Shown: positions 39,421-49,759 of the stretch, one piece after another
Layout of the letters: every line of letters begins with the position of its first letter
Position numbering within the stretch: the stretch's first letter is position 1
Notes under the pieces: generated by a model
What the model was told of the DNA's origin: nothing
Database searches by the model: none
The model's input: only the letters and a program-made list of their open reading frames with translations
Position numbers and translations under genes: made by a program
Source of the DNA: Bactericera cockerelli
Taxonomy: Eukaryota; Arthropoda; Insecta; Hemiptera; Triozidae
Direction of reading: 5' to 3'
Assembly (NCBI GenBank): GCA_024516035.1
Contig: CM044959.1
Location: 36,793,876 to 36,857,875, forward strand
Length of the DNA stretch: 64,000 nucleotides

Positions 39421-40734
39421 CAAGTATTAATTTAGTTCATTTTCCGTCCGTTTCTTTAGAAGATAACTTTGTCTATTGGTAGCATGATCGACCTGCCACC
39501 CAGTCAGCATGGGTTCGAATCCTGGCGGGGATGAAATTTTTTAGCTCTATATTTTCAATTTGGGCTTAACGTTGTTTTATTCTTCCGATCTTTATATTTG
39601 ATCTTCATGACGACCCTATTACCCTCGCGAGGAAAATTTTAGTAGTTGCAGAATTGGGCAATGACCTGTGGCGGCATTACGAGATTGATTTTGAACAATC
39701 ATGGTTGAATGGAGATAAAATATGATGAATTAGCTCTCAAAATGTCGATGCTACTCACTAAAAGTTGTGACAAAGTAGTGACTTTGACCAAGTGGGTAGC
39801 ATACTAGGCTTGCACGCACGATGACTTGGGTTTGATCCCCTTCAGGGAAGTTTTTTTTTCTCTGTCCATTATGTCCGGGGTACACTCATACCTCGTGAGG
39901 TATTGATAAGGGACGTCACCACCGAGTTCTCTCCCACTCATGGTTTTATCAACACCAAATTGTCTCCCGTCGCGTCGCTTGCATTTTTACCTGATTTTAT
40001 ACCTACATAGTTTAGGCCTAGCATAAAAATTATAATCGAAACACCTAGGAATCATTGATATAGACCTGAGGCATGACCAAGTATTAATTTAGTTCATTTT
40101 CCGTCCGTTTCTTTAGAAGATAACTTTGTCTATTGGTAGCATGATCGACCTGCCACCCAGTCAGCATGGGTTCGAATCCTGGCGGGGATGAAATTTTTTA
40201 GCTCGATATTTTCAATTTGGGCTTAACGTTGTTTTATTCTTCCGATCTTTATATTTGATCTTCATGACGACCCTATTACCCTCGCGAGGAAAATTTTAGT
40301 AGTTGCAGAATTGGGCAAAGACCTGTGGCGGCATTACGAGATTGATTTTGAACAATTATGGTTGGATGGAGATAAAATATGATGAATTAGCTCTCATAAT
40401 GTCGATGCTACTCACTAAAAGTTGTGACAAAGTAGTGACTTTGACCAAGTGGGTAGCATACTAGGCTTGCACGCACGATGACTTGGGTTTGATCCCCTTC
40501 AGGGAAGTTTTTTTTTCTCTGTCCATTATGTCCGGGGTACACTCATACCTCGTGAGGTATTGATAAGGGACGTCACCACCGAGTTCTCTCCCGCTCATGG
40601 TTTTATCAACACCAAATTGTCTCCCGTCGCGTCGCTTGCATTTTTACCTGATTTTATACCTACATAGTTTAGGCCTAGCATAAAAATTATAATCGAAACA
40701 CCTAGGAATCATTGATATAGACCTGAGGCATGAC
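39421..40734 (+). repeat. Tandem duplication of a 657-bp unit with two tRNA-like modules each
   Basis: Unit 1 is 39421-40077 and unit 2 is 40078-40734; they are nearly identical. Each unit begins CAAGTATTAATTTAG and ends CCTGAGGCATGACC. Each has a tRNA-like head with TGTCTATTGGTAGCATGATC and B box GGTTCGAATCC (39512-39522 in unit 1), followed by GGCGGGGATGAAATT. About 310 bases later comes a second Pol III-like head, GACCAAGTGGGTAGCATACT with GGTTTGATCCC and a T8 terminator-like run. The near identity means a recent duplication or an assembly artefact beside the N gap. Confidence 0.85.
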
Positions 40735-40735
40735 C

Positions 40736-40915
40736 TTCTATGTATTTTTCCTAACCCTATGATAAACCCAAGGCATGGCCTATATATTTACCTAACTCTA
40801 CTATAAACCCGAGGCATTGCCTTCTATGTATTATCCCTAACCCTACTATATTCCTGAGGCATGGCCTTCTATGTATTTTACCTAACTCTACTATACACTG
40901 AAGGCATTGCCTTTC
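40736..40915 (-). repeat. 45-bp minisatellite, left array (about 4 units, inverted)
   Basis: Units contain GAGGCATGGCCTTCTATGTA followed by CCTAACYCTACTATA. Read on the minus strand they match the right array at 42155-42471. Two alternating unit types are seen, as in the right array. Because the unit is a multiple of three it gives fortuitous repetitive peptides; I do not regard these as coding. Confidence 0.8.
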
Positions 40916-41452
40916 ATTAGTTAGAGATTTAAGAGATTTCCTTATAAAAGGCCGATTCTTATATAGAAATGATAATTTTATAGTTTTCATTTTCTTAAAT
41001 ACCTAATGTAAAAAAGCATGGTCTTATTTCCGGGAGAGATACTCGTGGTGACCCCTGCAACAAGCCGGAGAGAATTCGGGTAAGAGAACTCACCTTGATA
41101 AGGTGATTACAAATTAATTTCTTTGGGATTTGTAAATCCAAGTGTTTTAGTGTCCCTCATAGGAGGCTCCGAGGTCTATTTAGTATTGAAAGATAAACCT
41201 AATCATGTTGAGTATAGGATCAAAAGGTCTTGCATTGCAAATTTATATATTATTTACTCACTTTTGGGACTCAGGGGGCCAAATCTGTGATCCAAATACA
41301 TATTGACCTTAGAACAATTAAATACGTACTGCTAAAACTATATCTTAAAAAAAAGACAACATGGTACATTCACATTTTCCCAGCTTATTTATTTTTGTTA
41401 TTCATAATGTTTCAGTAGTGAATGAACCTATATTTTCGTACAAAAAGAACTG

Positions 41453-42002
41453 ATATCCCCCCAAAAACACCACTTCGTGGTTAAAAAAAGAAGAACGCCT
41501 CACTCAAAAGAATGATTATAATTAGCTAAAAATAAATGATATCAATTTGAGAACACCTAACCCCTTCTTTTTCTATATCTCTGCACTCCTCTCTGAATTT
41601 ATTCCTCTTATGTTTATCTTTCTTTATCCTTTCTAGGGGTCATCCCAAACTTGATTTCTCTTTAAATTTACTTGTTGCACGGCAATAAAAAATGGCGGTC
41701 GCGGTGTAATTTTCTCGATTCAAATCAAATAAGTTCAGAAAAATCATACTCCGACCGCCATTTTTTATTGCCGTGCAACAAGTAAATTTAAAGAGAAATC
41801 AAGTTTGGGATGACCCCTAGAAAGGATAAAGAAAGATAAACATAAGAGGAATAAATTCAGAGAGGAGTGCAGAGATATATAGAAAGAGAGGGGGTAAGGT
41901 GTTCTCAATTTGATATCATTTATTTTTAGCTAATTATAATCATTCTTTTGAGTGAGGCGTTCTTCTTTTTTTAACCACGAAGTGGTGTTTTTGGGGGGAT
42001 AT
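41453..42002. mobile_element. Foldback element: near-perfect 550-bp palindrome
   Basis: Arms 41453-41701 and 41752-42002 are reverse complements with few differences; the loop is only about 50 bases. Outer ends read GATATCCCCCCAAAAACACC and GGTGTTTTTGGGGGGATAT. The inner ends contain AAAATGGCGGTCG/CGACCGCCATTTT. No coding capacity. It sits between the two opposed minisatellite arrays, giving a larger inverted arrangement. Confidence 0.9.
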
Positions 42003-42154
42003 ATAATATCCCTTTCAAACTATCCCCATAAGAAAAAATTCCCTCTCGCACCAAAAAAAAAAATCCCTATAAAATGGCGATGTTCACGATGTTATTGTTT
42101 TGAACCAGTAACAGTCATCTATGTTATCAGTGTTTATTTGAGTGTTTGACAGTA

Positions 42155-42471
42155 GGGTTAGGTAAAATACATAGAAGGCCATGCCTCGAGAATATAGTAG
42201 GGTTAGGTAAAATACATAGAAGGTCATGCCTCAATAATATAGTATTACGGTTAGGGATAATACATAAAAGGCAATTCCTTAGGTTTAAAGTAGGGTTAGG
42301 TAAAATGCATAGAAGGCCATGCCTCAAGAATATAGTAGGGTTAGGTAAAATACATAGAAGGCCATGCCTCAAGAATATAGTAGGGTTAAGGATAATAGAT
42401 AGAAGGCAATGCCTTAGGTTTAAAGTAGGGTTAGGTAAAATGCATAGAAGGCCATGCCTCAAGAATATAAG
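42155..42471 (+). repeat. 45-bp minisatellite, right array (about 7 units)
   Basis: The unit consensus begins GTAGGGTTAGGTAAAATACA, continues TAGAAGGCCATGCCTCAAGA and ends ATATA. A variant type (TAGGGATAATACATAAAAGG, then CAATTCCTTAGGTTTAAA) alternates with the main type. One unit has 3 extra bases. TTAGGTA/GGGTTAGG resembles insect telomeric TTAGG only superficially. Confidence 0.85.
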
Positions 42472-42699
42472 AAAAAATTCCCTCTAAGATGTTTTAAATA
42501 AGATGTAATAAAATATCCCTCAATATGTACCGTATTTTACTGTCGTACTGAGACGAATCGTGTTGTTTACTTTTTCGCCAAAAAAAATGTTTTGAGACGA
42601 ATCGTGTGGTCATTTTTATACCTGAAATTCCAACCTTTTTAAAAAACCCTTTTTTAGACGAATCGTGATGCGCCCGTTTGCTCAGCTAATATTTAACAT

Positions 42700-42900
42700 C
42701 TGGATCATTTGAGTTGTGGGTTTAACCCACTGGTCGGTGAAAACCCACAAACTCGGTATCTACAATATCTTTATCCAGCCTGGGTTGGGCCGGGAATACC
42801 TAGCATCACGTGACATTTATTTATAATAGCCCAGACTGTCTGGCTGCACCCGAGGCATGGCCCTAAATTTATTTCTCCCAACACTAGTCTACGCAATGAG
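42700..42900. repeat. Fragments of SINE body and minisatellite-like units
   Basis: CAGCCTGGGTTGGGCCGGGAAT near 42777 resembles the 'CCAGGCTGGGTGAGG' body of the SINEs near 53-56 kb. CGAGGCATGGCCC near 42851 resembles the 45-bp minisatellite. Too decayed to delimit. Confidence 0.35.
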
Positions 42901-44434
42901 TACGGCAATGCCTCTTTGCCTCATCATTGCATTGCGGGCCTGAATTTGGCGTCACCAGGACTGAATGACCAAGAGACTGACTAATTTTGGTCCTGGCAAA
43001 TTTTACACAGTGAATGATTTTCACTCTCAACCCTACACTCTTTTACCCTCAGTATCAAAATTATTGGGTTAATAGCTTCATAGAAAATTTCTTTTGCTTT
43101 TACTTTTGTCTCACTATTTTTGCAGCTTTAAAAGTTTTTAAAATTAAAACTGACTTCTCATGAAATTGAAATTTCTTATGGAAGTCACCAATATGGAAGA
43201 AGTAATCTAGTCTAGTACCGCAAGCCCAAAAATAGCGAAATAAATGCAAGTTTTGGTGTAGTTTTGATTTTTTGTACCATAGTGTATTTTGAGCTGCTGA
43301 ACACGAATCTGAGGTTTGCCAACAAAAAATTTACCGGCAATTTTTTTTACAGGCAAAAAACAGGCAAAAAATTGGACTATTTTTAGTTTTTCTGAAATAT
43401 CTCCCAAGTGATTTAATAAACGCCAACACTAACTCCATACAAAGTTGTTCACAACTAAATTTCCTACATTTTATATTCTACAAAAAAAATTGTGCGACCA
43501 ACCTTTGAGCTTTGAGGGCGCCCTCAAAATGCAGGCAAAAAATCAAAAGTGGCCACATTTGCGATTTTTTAAAATTTTACTTCAAAATAACGCTCCTGAC
43601 AATATTTTTGGCAGTTAAAGACGTCATTGATGGCTTACAGGCTAAAGTTTCAGACTTTTTCAGCCTTTTAGAAGGACCTTTGTAGCCTTTTGGAGTGATC
43701 ACAGTCACCTGTGTCTATCTAGAACCCTGGTTTTAAAACAAAAAGTTTTGCTGTACTTGTGATTTTTGGTAATATAGTGTATTTATAGCTGCAAAGTATG
43801 AATTGGACGTTTGCCAACAAAAAAAATGCCGTCAATTTTTTAAACAGGCAAAAACGGCCTGAATGGATCTTTTTTCAGTTTTTAACAATATCTCCGAAAC
43901 TGTGCATTTCAAAGCAACGTTGGGTGAATACTAAGTTCAACATAACTGAATTTCCTACATATTATGTTCCCAATATTTTTTTGGTGCAACCAACCTTTGA
44001 GCTTTGAGAGCGTCCTCAAAGGCCAGGCAAAAAATCAGAAAAGGCAAATTTGGACTTTTTTTGAAGTTTTACCTCGACATAACCTACTTGGCAGTGTGTA
44101 TGATATTGTTTAGCTTAGACTCTAAAGGTCTAAACTTTAGAAGCTAAATTTCGTTACCTTTGCAGATTTTTTGTAATACCTGGATCTAGATCAGGATCAC
44201 TTGCATCAATCTAGGACTGTGGTGTTTCGCTTTCTAGCTCTGATCAACACGTTGCTTTGAAGGATGCAGGAGTAAAAAGAGACAACAAAAATAGAATGGA
44301 GATGTTCGAATGGTCCCCGTGAATACCACAACTTTATTCCAACGGATTTCATTTGCTAAGCATTCCAACGAAAAACTCGAAAACTTTTTGAGCTACGATC
44401 TAGGACCTTATGTCACTTTTTTGACAAAGGATGC

Positions 44435-44873
44435 ATGAGAAAAGGAACAAAGTCCACTCTATACAAAGATCTTAAGCCCCTGACGAACAAGCACTTTACT
44501 GGTCAGGTGCAATATGTAATTGATGGGGAATTCCTGTTACACAGAGTTGTCTGGCCTACAAATGCATCATTCTCTTCAAACTGTGACAGATACATGCAGT
44601 ATGTCATCTCCAAATATCCTGGGGCAGTAGTTGTCTTCGATGGCTAGCCTGAAGATAATTAAAAGAGGAACAAAGACAGCTGAGCGTATGAGGAGAACGA
44701 GGACTCTCTCATCTGCAGACATGCTTTTTGATGACACCATGACACCAACAATGTCAAAAAATAATTTTCTAGCAAATCCAAGAAATAAGAGTCGTCTCAT
44801 TGACTTACTTGCTACCAAACTTTCAGAAGCAGGTTTGCAATATAAGCAGGCAGAAGAAGATGCAGGCGTATAA
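44435..44873 (+). pseudogene. Transposon ORF part 1: PIN/FEN-like nuclease-type region
   Basis: The frame from 44435 starts MRKGTKSTLYKDLKPL and includes VQYVIDGEFLLHRVVW and YPGAVVVFDG, then stops at 44645. An overlapping +1-type frame continues with RGTKTAERMRRTRTLSSADM, FLANPRNKSRLIDLL and QAEEDAGV until 44873. The aspartates in VIDGEFLLH, VVFDG and EEDAG are positioned like the acidic residues of PIN/5'-nuclease folds. I know this protein type from repeated copies in many animal genomes, where the parts form one frame; the assignment is by pattern and not verified. The frameshift is near 44640. Confidence 0.6.
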
Positions 44874-44950
44874 GTATAAGTATAAGTAGTGCTTTATTTA
44901 GACTGTCAGCGCAAGACAGGTAGTCCCATTATGCCAACAGTTTAACAAAG
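44866..44950 (-). mobile_element. SINE 3'-end fragment inserted in the transposon ORF
   Basis: TAAGTA repeats followed by AGTGCTTTATTTAGACTG and GGTAGTCCCATTATGCCAAC match, on the opposite strand, the end of the SINE at 11445-11645 (…GGAATAATGGGACTC… AAATAAGGCGATA). It interrupts the coding remnant right after EEDAG. Its far end is unclear, between 44950 and 45040. Confidence 0.55.
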
Positions 44951-45043
44951 CACCTCTTTATTTATTTGAGTATAATCAGCGTACTGATTGTTACGACCGC
45001 ACTCAAATGAGACTGTTACTATAGTAGGGGAATATTAGTAATC

Positions 45044-45277
45044 TTGATTGTGCTCTGTGAAGTTGACAATGTCTTCTATTTAAAACCTGGAAAGCAGACC
45101 ATTTGTCCAGCTTTGTATTCACCCCTTGAAGCTGCAACTTCCTCATGCGTGAAAGAACACATCCTCTTTCTACATGCAATGAGCAGGTGTGATAAGACGT
45201 CGGCTCTCTTTAAACAAGGAAATAGGGAAATTTTTAAAAACCCTTGTAAAAAAGTCCTAGTCTTGGAAAAGTTATAG
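45044..45277 (+). pseudogene. Transposon ORF part 2: H-A-x3-C-D-x-T-S-A region
   Basis: The frame contains VLCEVDNVFYLKPGKQ, then ILFLHAMSRCDKTSALFKQG. The block HAxxxCDxTSAxFxxG is a hallmark I associate with the same transposon protein as part 1. It ends in a stop near 45275. Confidence 0.6.
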
Positions 45278-45500
45278 ACGTCTTCAAAGACTATAAAGCG
45301 TCCCAAGACTCTGTAGCGGCAGCAGGAGAACGCTTCTTAATACATTTGTATGCGTCCAGTGGAAAAAGTCCGTCTTCACTTAACCATCTGCGATACATAT
45401 GTTATACAAAGGTAGCCTTTAGAATCAACTCCAACATTGCTGCGTTACCACCGTGTGCACTCCCTCAGGGTGTACCCTGTACCATCAAGTGCAACAATGA

Positions 45501-45768
45501 TTGGGAGTAAGTAAAGCTCCTGAAGAATGGGGATGGAAGCAAACTCAAACAGGTCTAGAACCTACATATATTAAATCTCTCTGCCCCCGCTCCCCCCGAA
45601 TTGCTGAAGCTCGTTTCCTGCAAATGTACAGGAAAGTGTGGCTGCAGGAAAGCAGGACTCTCCTGCTCCGCTCTATGCTTGCATTGCGATATCATGCCAT
45701 CAATGGAGGACCCTGATCCAAGTCCCTCACAAAGATGTACTGTAAATGTCAAAAAATTTAGCCTTTAA
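45501..45768 (+). pseudogene. Transposon ORF part 3: Trp-rich and Cys-rich C-terminus
   Basis: The first frame reads APEEWGWKQTQTGLEPTYIK. After a one-base shift near 45585 it continues in another frame with APPELLKLVSCKCTG and KCGCRKAGLSCSALCLHC, ending at TAA 45766-45768. The C-x-C-x3-C-x-C-x5-C-x3-C-x2-C pattern looks like a CXC/zinc-binding module. A W-G-W motif followed by a Cys cluster fits the C-terminus of the same transposon protein. The shift shows the copy is broken. Confidence 0.6.
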
Positions 45769-46679
45769 AACCATTATCATTCACACTGCCAAGAAGTTTA
45801 TGTCGAGGTAAACTTCAAAAATTTCAAATTTTGCCTTTTCTGACTTTTTGCCTGGGCTTTGAGGACGCTCTCAAAGCTCAAAGGTTGGTTGCACAAAAAA
45901 ATATTGGGAACATAATATGTAGGAAATTCAGTTATGTTGAACTTAGTATTCACCCAACGTTGCTTTGAAATGCACAGTTTCGGAGATATTGTTAAAAACT
46001 GAAAAAAGCTCCATTCAGGCCGTTTTTGCCTGTTAAAAAAATGACGGCAATTTTTTTGTTGGCAAACGTCAAATTCATACTTTGCAGCTATAAATACACT
46101 ATATTACCAAAAATCACAAGTACAGCAAAACTTTTTGTTTTAAAACCAGGGTTCTAGATAGACACAGGTGACTGTGATCACTCCAAAAGGCTGCAAAGGT
46201 CCTTCTAAAAGGCTGAAAAAGTCTGAAACTTTAGCCTGTAAGCCATCAATGACGTCTTTAACTGCCACAAATATTGTCAGGAGCGTTATTTTGAAGTAAA
46301 ATTTTAAAAAATCGCAAATGTGGCCACTTTTGATTTTTTGCCTGCATTTTGCGGGCGCCCTCAAAGCTCAAAGGTTGGTCGCACAATTTTTTTTGTAGAA
46401 TATAAAATGTAGGGAATTCAGTTGTGAACAACTTTGTATGGAGTTAGTGTTGGCGTTAATTAAATCAATTGGGAGATATTTCAGAAAAACTAAAAATAGT
46501 CCAATTTTTTGCCTGTTTTTTGCCTGTAAAAAAATTTGCCGGTAAAATTTTTGTTGGCAAACCTCAGATTCGTGTTCAGCAGCTCAAAATACACTATGGT
46601 ACAAAAAATCAAAACTACACCAAAACTTGCATTTTTAAAAGCCAGGATTACTAGACTAATCTCTGCTTCTTACCCGGGT

Positions 46680-46770
46680 CAGATCATAGGCCCAGGGTAG
46701 TCCAGGTAACGTAGGGATACGTTGGTTCGAAAGCAATTTAATGCATGAATTTTCCTCTTTTATTTGAGAC
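46680..46770 (+). mobile_element. tRNA-like SINE fragment
   Basis: TAGTCCAGGTAACGTAGGGA (weak A-box-like), then GTTGGTTCGAAAGC and AATGCATGAATTTTCCTCTT. Resembles the fragments at 26455 and 54765. Immediately outside the transposon at 43208-46658. Confidence 0.4.
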
Positions 46771-47629
46771 GTTGACCACATAGACCTTTTATATAGGCGA
46801 TTTAAATATTATTAAATCCTCCCTTTATTACGCAGTTTTCAAATTTGAGTAGGTCTTTTTTTGTTGTTGAAAAAGCCGTTTTCATCAAAATTATTGTTTT
46901 CCTCGGCATAGGCCTAATAAAGCTACTATTTCAACGGACAAAATATTCTGAGTTCGTGACTCTGATAAGCACATCCATGGTTTTGCCCGCTCTTAGGTGT
47001 CATGGTGGTTGATTTCCTTCTATGGGGGTTGGTAGCGCCTTGGGCTCTGAGGCTCTCAGGATGTCAACTAAATGGGACTTTAATCTAAAACATACATATT
47101 ATGTATGAATTGTATGTGGATAGTAATTTATTATACTAACCTAATACTTATTTCAATTATTCCGTGGAAGTCGTTTCGACCGAGTGAACTGATGGTCTTT
47201 AACAGGATGAAATGTCTGACATGATGATTACTTTAATGCAATAATAGAATATTTAAATTCGGTTGACAATACCTCAAGTTTCAGTGCTGAGGACTCTTCT
47301 CCTTGCTCCAGTGGTTCACTTTGGTTCAATACTCTCCGGGTTTGATTTCCATGGATGTCCAAGATTTTCTGTACTTAAGTATAGGTATGCAGGGTGTTTA
47401 AGAAACCTAAGTACAAGTAGGTTAATGATGAAAATCTAGTGTTTTTTGGAGTTTTCCCAGCTTCAGATTATCTTTGATATGCGGGTTTTTTGCTCCATTA
47501 TGTTAGTAGCCATGTTAATGGATAGCATAGCAACTCTAATTTTCATTTTACCTATAATTAACACATTTCTTGCTCGTACTTTTCGCCACTGGTCGCTACT
47601 CATACATTAACATAGCTTCTAACTTTTTT

Positions 47630-47765
47630 CTCTAGAGGAATATTGTTGAATGGACTCATAGTACCCAGGCGAAAAATTCTGACCCTCCGGAATATGAACT
47701 CGGGACAAATGCGTTGCTAGCCAAGTTTGCTACCCACTCAGCTATGGTGACCAACCTAAAATATT
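47630..47765 (-). mobile_element. tRNA-derived SINE (minus strand)
   Basis: The reverse complement begins GGTTGGTCACCATAGCTGAG with TGGGTAGCAAACTTGGCTAG, then a B-box-like GAGTTCATATTCCGGAGGG and a short body. Heads of this type (TAGC..AGTGGGTAGC) recur in the 657-bp duplication. Confidence 0.6.
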
Positions 47766-49679
47766 TTGTTGAGGTATGACTTAAAAAGTACATATACAAT
47801 GTGTATAGAGATAATGTAGAACAGTATCACAGGATGTATTGAATTTCTTAGAAATTCTTGTGTTAACCACAAGACTCAACAACAGGATAGGGGTAGAATC
47901 TCCTAGTACCAGGTCCTAGTCTGATCCTGTGGTACGTGCCACAAAGCGGCCACATGGTGCTAGAGTAGAGCAGGTGTTACCCAACACATGGGCTCATTAC
48001 AATGGTGCCCTGCCTATCAGCCACGAGACCTGGGCGTACAGTCAGCTGGTTCTGGCTTCGATTAGGCCCAGTGGTTGGTAAAATATACGCTGTAAACAAA
48101 ATGATAACGATGCCTTTGGTGTCGAAAATGATGAAAGTTATTGAAAGTTTGATTACTTCGTGGTGAAGCAAGAGACTCATCATAATGTTTGTGGGTAGCG
48201 CAGCATTACATAGAGTGTTCTTTTCTTTCTAAATCCTTAACAAGAATTTTTACAAAGAAACTATACTGTAACCATACAACGAGGTAGGAAAGCTCATGTT
48301 TACTTAATGATACCTTAGAAACTCAGAATAGACATGGAAGAGTGGCTATCCACCTTTGCACACCCATTTCGGATCTTGCCAGGTTATGTTGGACTTACTG
48401 GTATTTTATTTACCAGCACCTAACCAATATAACCTCCCCGAAGTATGACCGCTCAGTATAGGAAAATTGTTCTAGAACCGCGTGAGCTTTTCATCAGGAA
48501 ATTTTCTGCAATTCCGCCTGTGGTCGTTACTCATTTAAGAACCTACTCGTCCAATGACGATGAAATTTTCGTCGGGATATTCTTGGGTAATTTTACTTTT
48601 TTTCTGGTCGGATGTATGCATCATCGGCCTTTTCAGACCGATTCCGGTTATGCTCAAATGAAGTAAATTGTAAAACACCGAGTAAGGTGCTCAAGTCAAA
48701 ATAAAAGCTTAGAGGTGTACACCGCCGCGCCGTAGGGGTTTGGTATATTATTTCGTATATTGTGCGTTTGTAGTGCATTTATTTCTGGCAACTATGACAT
48801 TTTTCAACACAGAAAGTTGACAGTTCATTAGTATAATAGAAGGTTTTAACATTTAAATACATAAATGTACCATTGTACGTAGTTACCACATTATTGAATT
48901 TGTTTAATAATTACCGAGGTGGTTTGTAATGTTCTCTTTAATCATAACTTGAGTATGTGCCACTTCACAGAAACTGCGAAATCAAGTTTTTGTTCTATTT
49001 CAAGATGAGTTTTATTCGAATTAAATTGGCCGCTGATTAATAGGTAACATATTGTTACGTGCTTCACCACGTATGGAGTCATGTATGGAGTGGTTCACAA
49101 GTGCTTTCAATCATACACGAATTTAATGTTAAATATGTAGGTATAATGTATTTATCCAATATGTAGTCTATGTGAATGATAGTCTTCTTTGATGTATGAA
49201 TTTTTATTTAATTTGTAGCAGTAGGTTTGTAGATGTCTATTGCAAATCACAATCGTGTGAATTATTTGATATTAGGAAATTATGCATGGGTTTTGCTCAA
49301 AGAGATCAGGTTTCTGAGATGAAAAGTGAGATCATTGTTCTCCAAATACGTGCCCAATTTATGCAATATGACTCACATTAATTAACTAAATAATTTATTA
49401 AATTACTAGGATCAACTCCATGTTTTCGTATTTCATTTACATAAGTTAAACTGTTGGTATAATTAAAATTGAGCTAACATTTGGTACCTAATCAAGACAA
49501 AATTGAAAAGATTTCATCCATCATTGCACAAGATGGCAGGATTCCCACATGCCGCATTCACTTCTGTGTGGCGATGAAGATCCTTTGGTTAAGGAAAGTT
49601 CTGGATCGGGGATTGTCTATAATTTGTTGTGAATGTCAGGAAATCTCCAAGGTATCATTATTTAACTACCAGAAATAAT

Positions 49680-49759
49680 TATTATTCTGGCAGCTAATTC
49701 ATCTCTTAATATTCTGACACTATTCTGGTATCTCTACCCAATTCATATTCTCCTATAAT
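49680..49759 (+). repeat. 41-bp minisatellite, left part (diverged)
   Basis: Contains TATTCTGGTATCTCTACCCA and AATTCATATTCTCCTATAAT, matching the array at 51289-51535. It was separated from the rest of the array by the element at 49760-51288. Confidence 0.75.

Larger units (their letters stand above)
43208..46658 (+). mobile_element. 3.45-kb DNA transposon with ~0.9-kb terminal inverted repeats
   Basis: The left arm (about 43208-44100) and right arm (about 45775-46658) are reverse complements, with outermost TAGTCTAGTA/TACTAGACTA. Shared blocks include AACTACACCAAAACTTGC, TTGGCAAACCTCAGATTCG and CAAAGCTCAAAGGTTGGT. The centre (44100-45775) encodes remnants of one protein: a PIN-like N-terminus, an H-A-x3-C-D-x-T-S-A motif and a Cys-rich C-terminus. 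The ORF has frameshifts and a SINE insertion, so this copy is inactive. Flanking ATC at 43205-43207 and 46659-46661 could be a 3-bp target duplication. Confidence 0.85.

Noticed and set aside
42155..42471. Interstitial telomere repeat (GGGTTAGG)
   Set aside because: TTAGG occurs once per 45-bp unit, not in tandem.
42127..42487. Repetitive 'protein' frames on both strands (LGKIHRRPCLKNI and RHGLLCILPNPT repeats)
   Set aside because: They come from translating a 45-bp minisatellite, whose unit is a multiple of three; no codon bias, start context or splice support.
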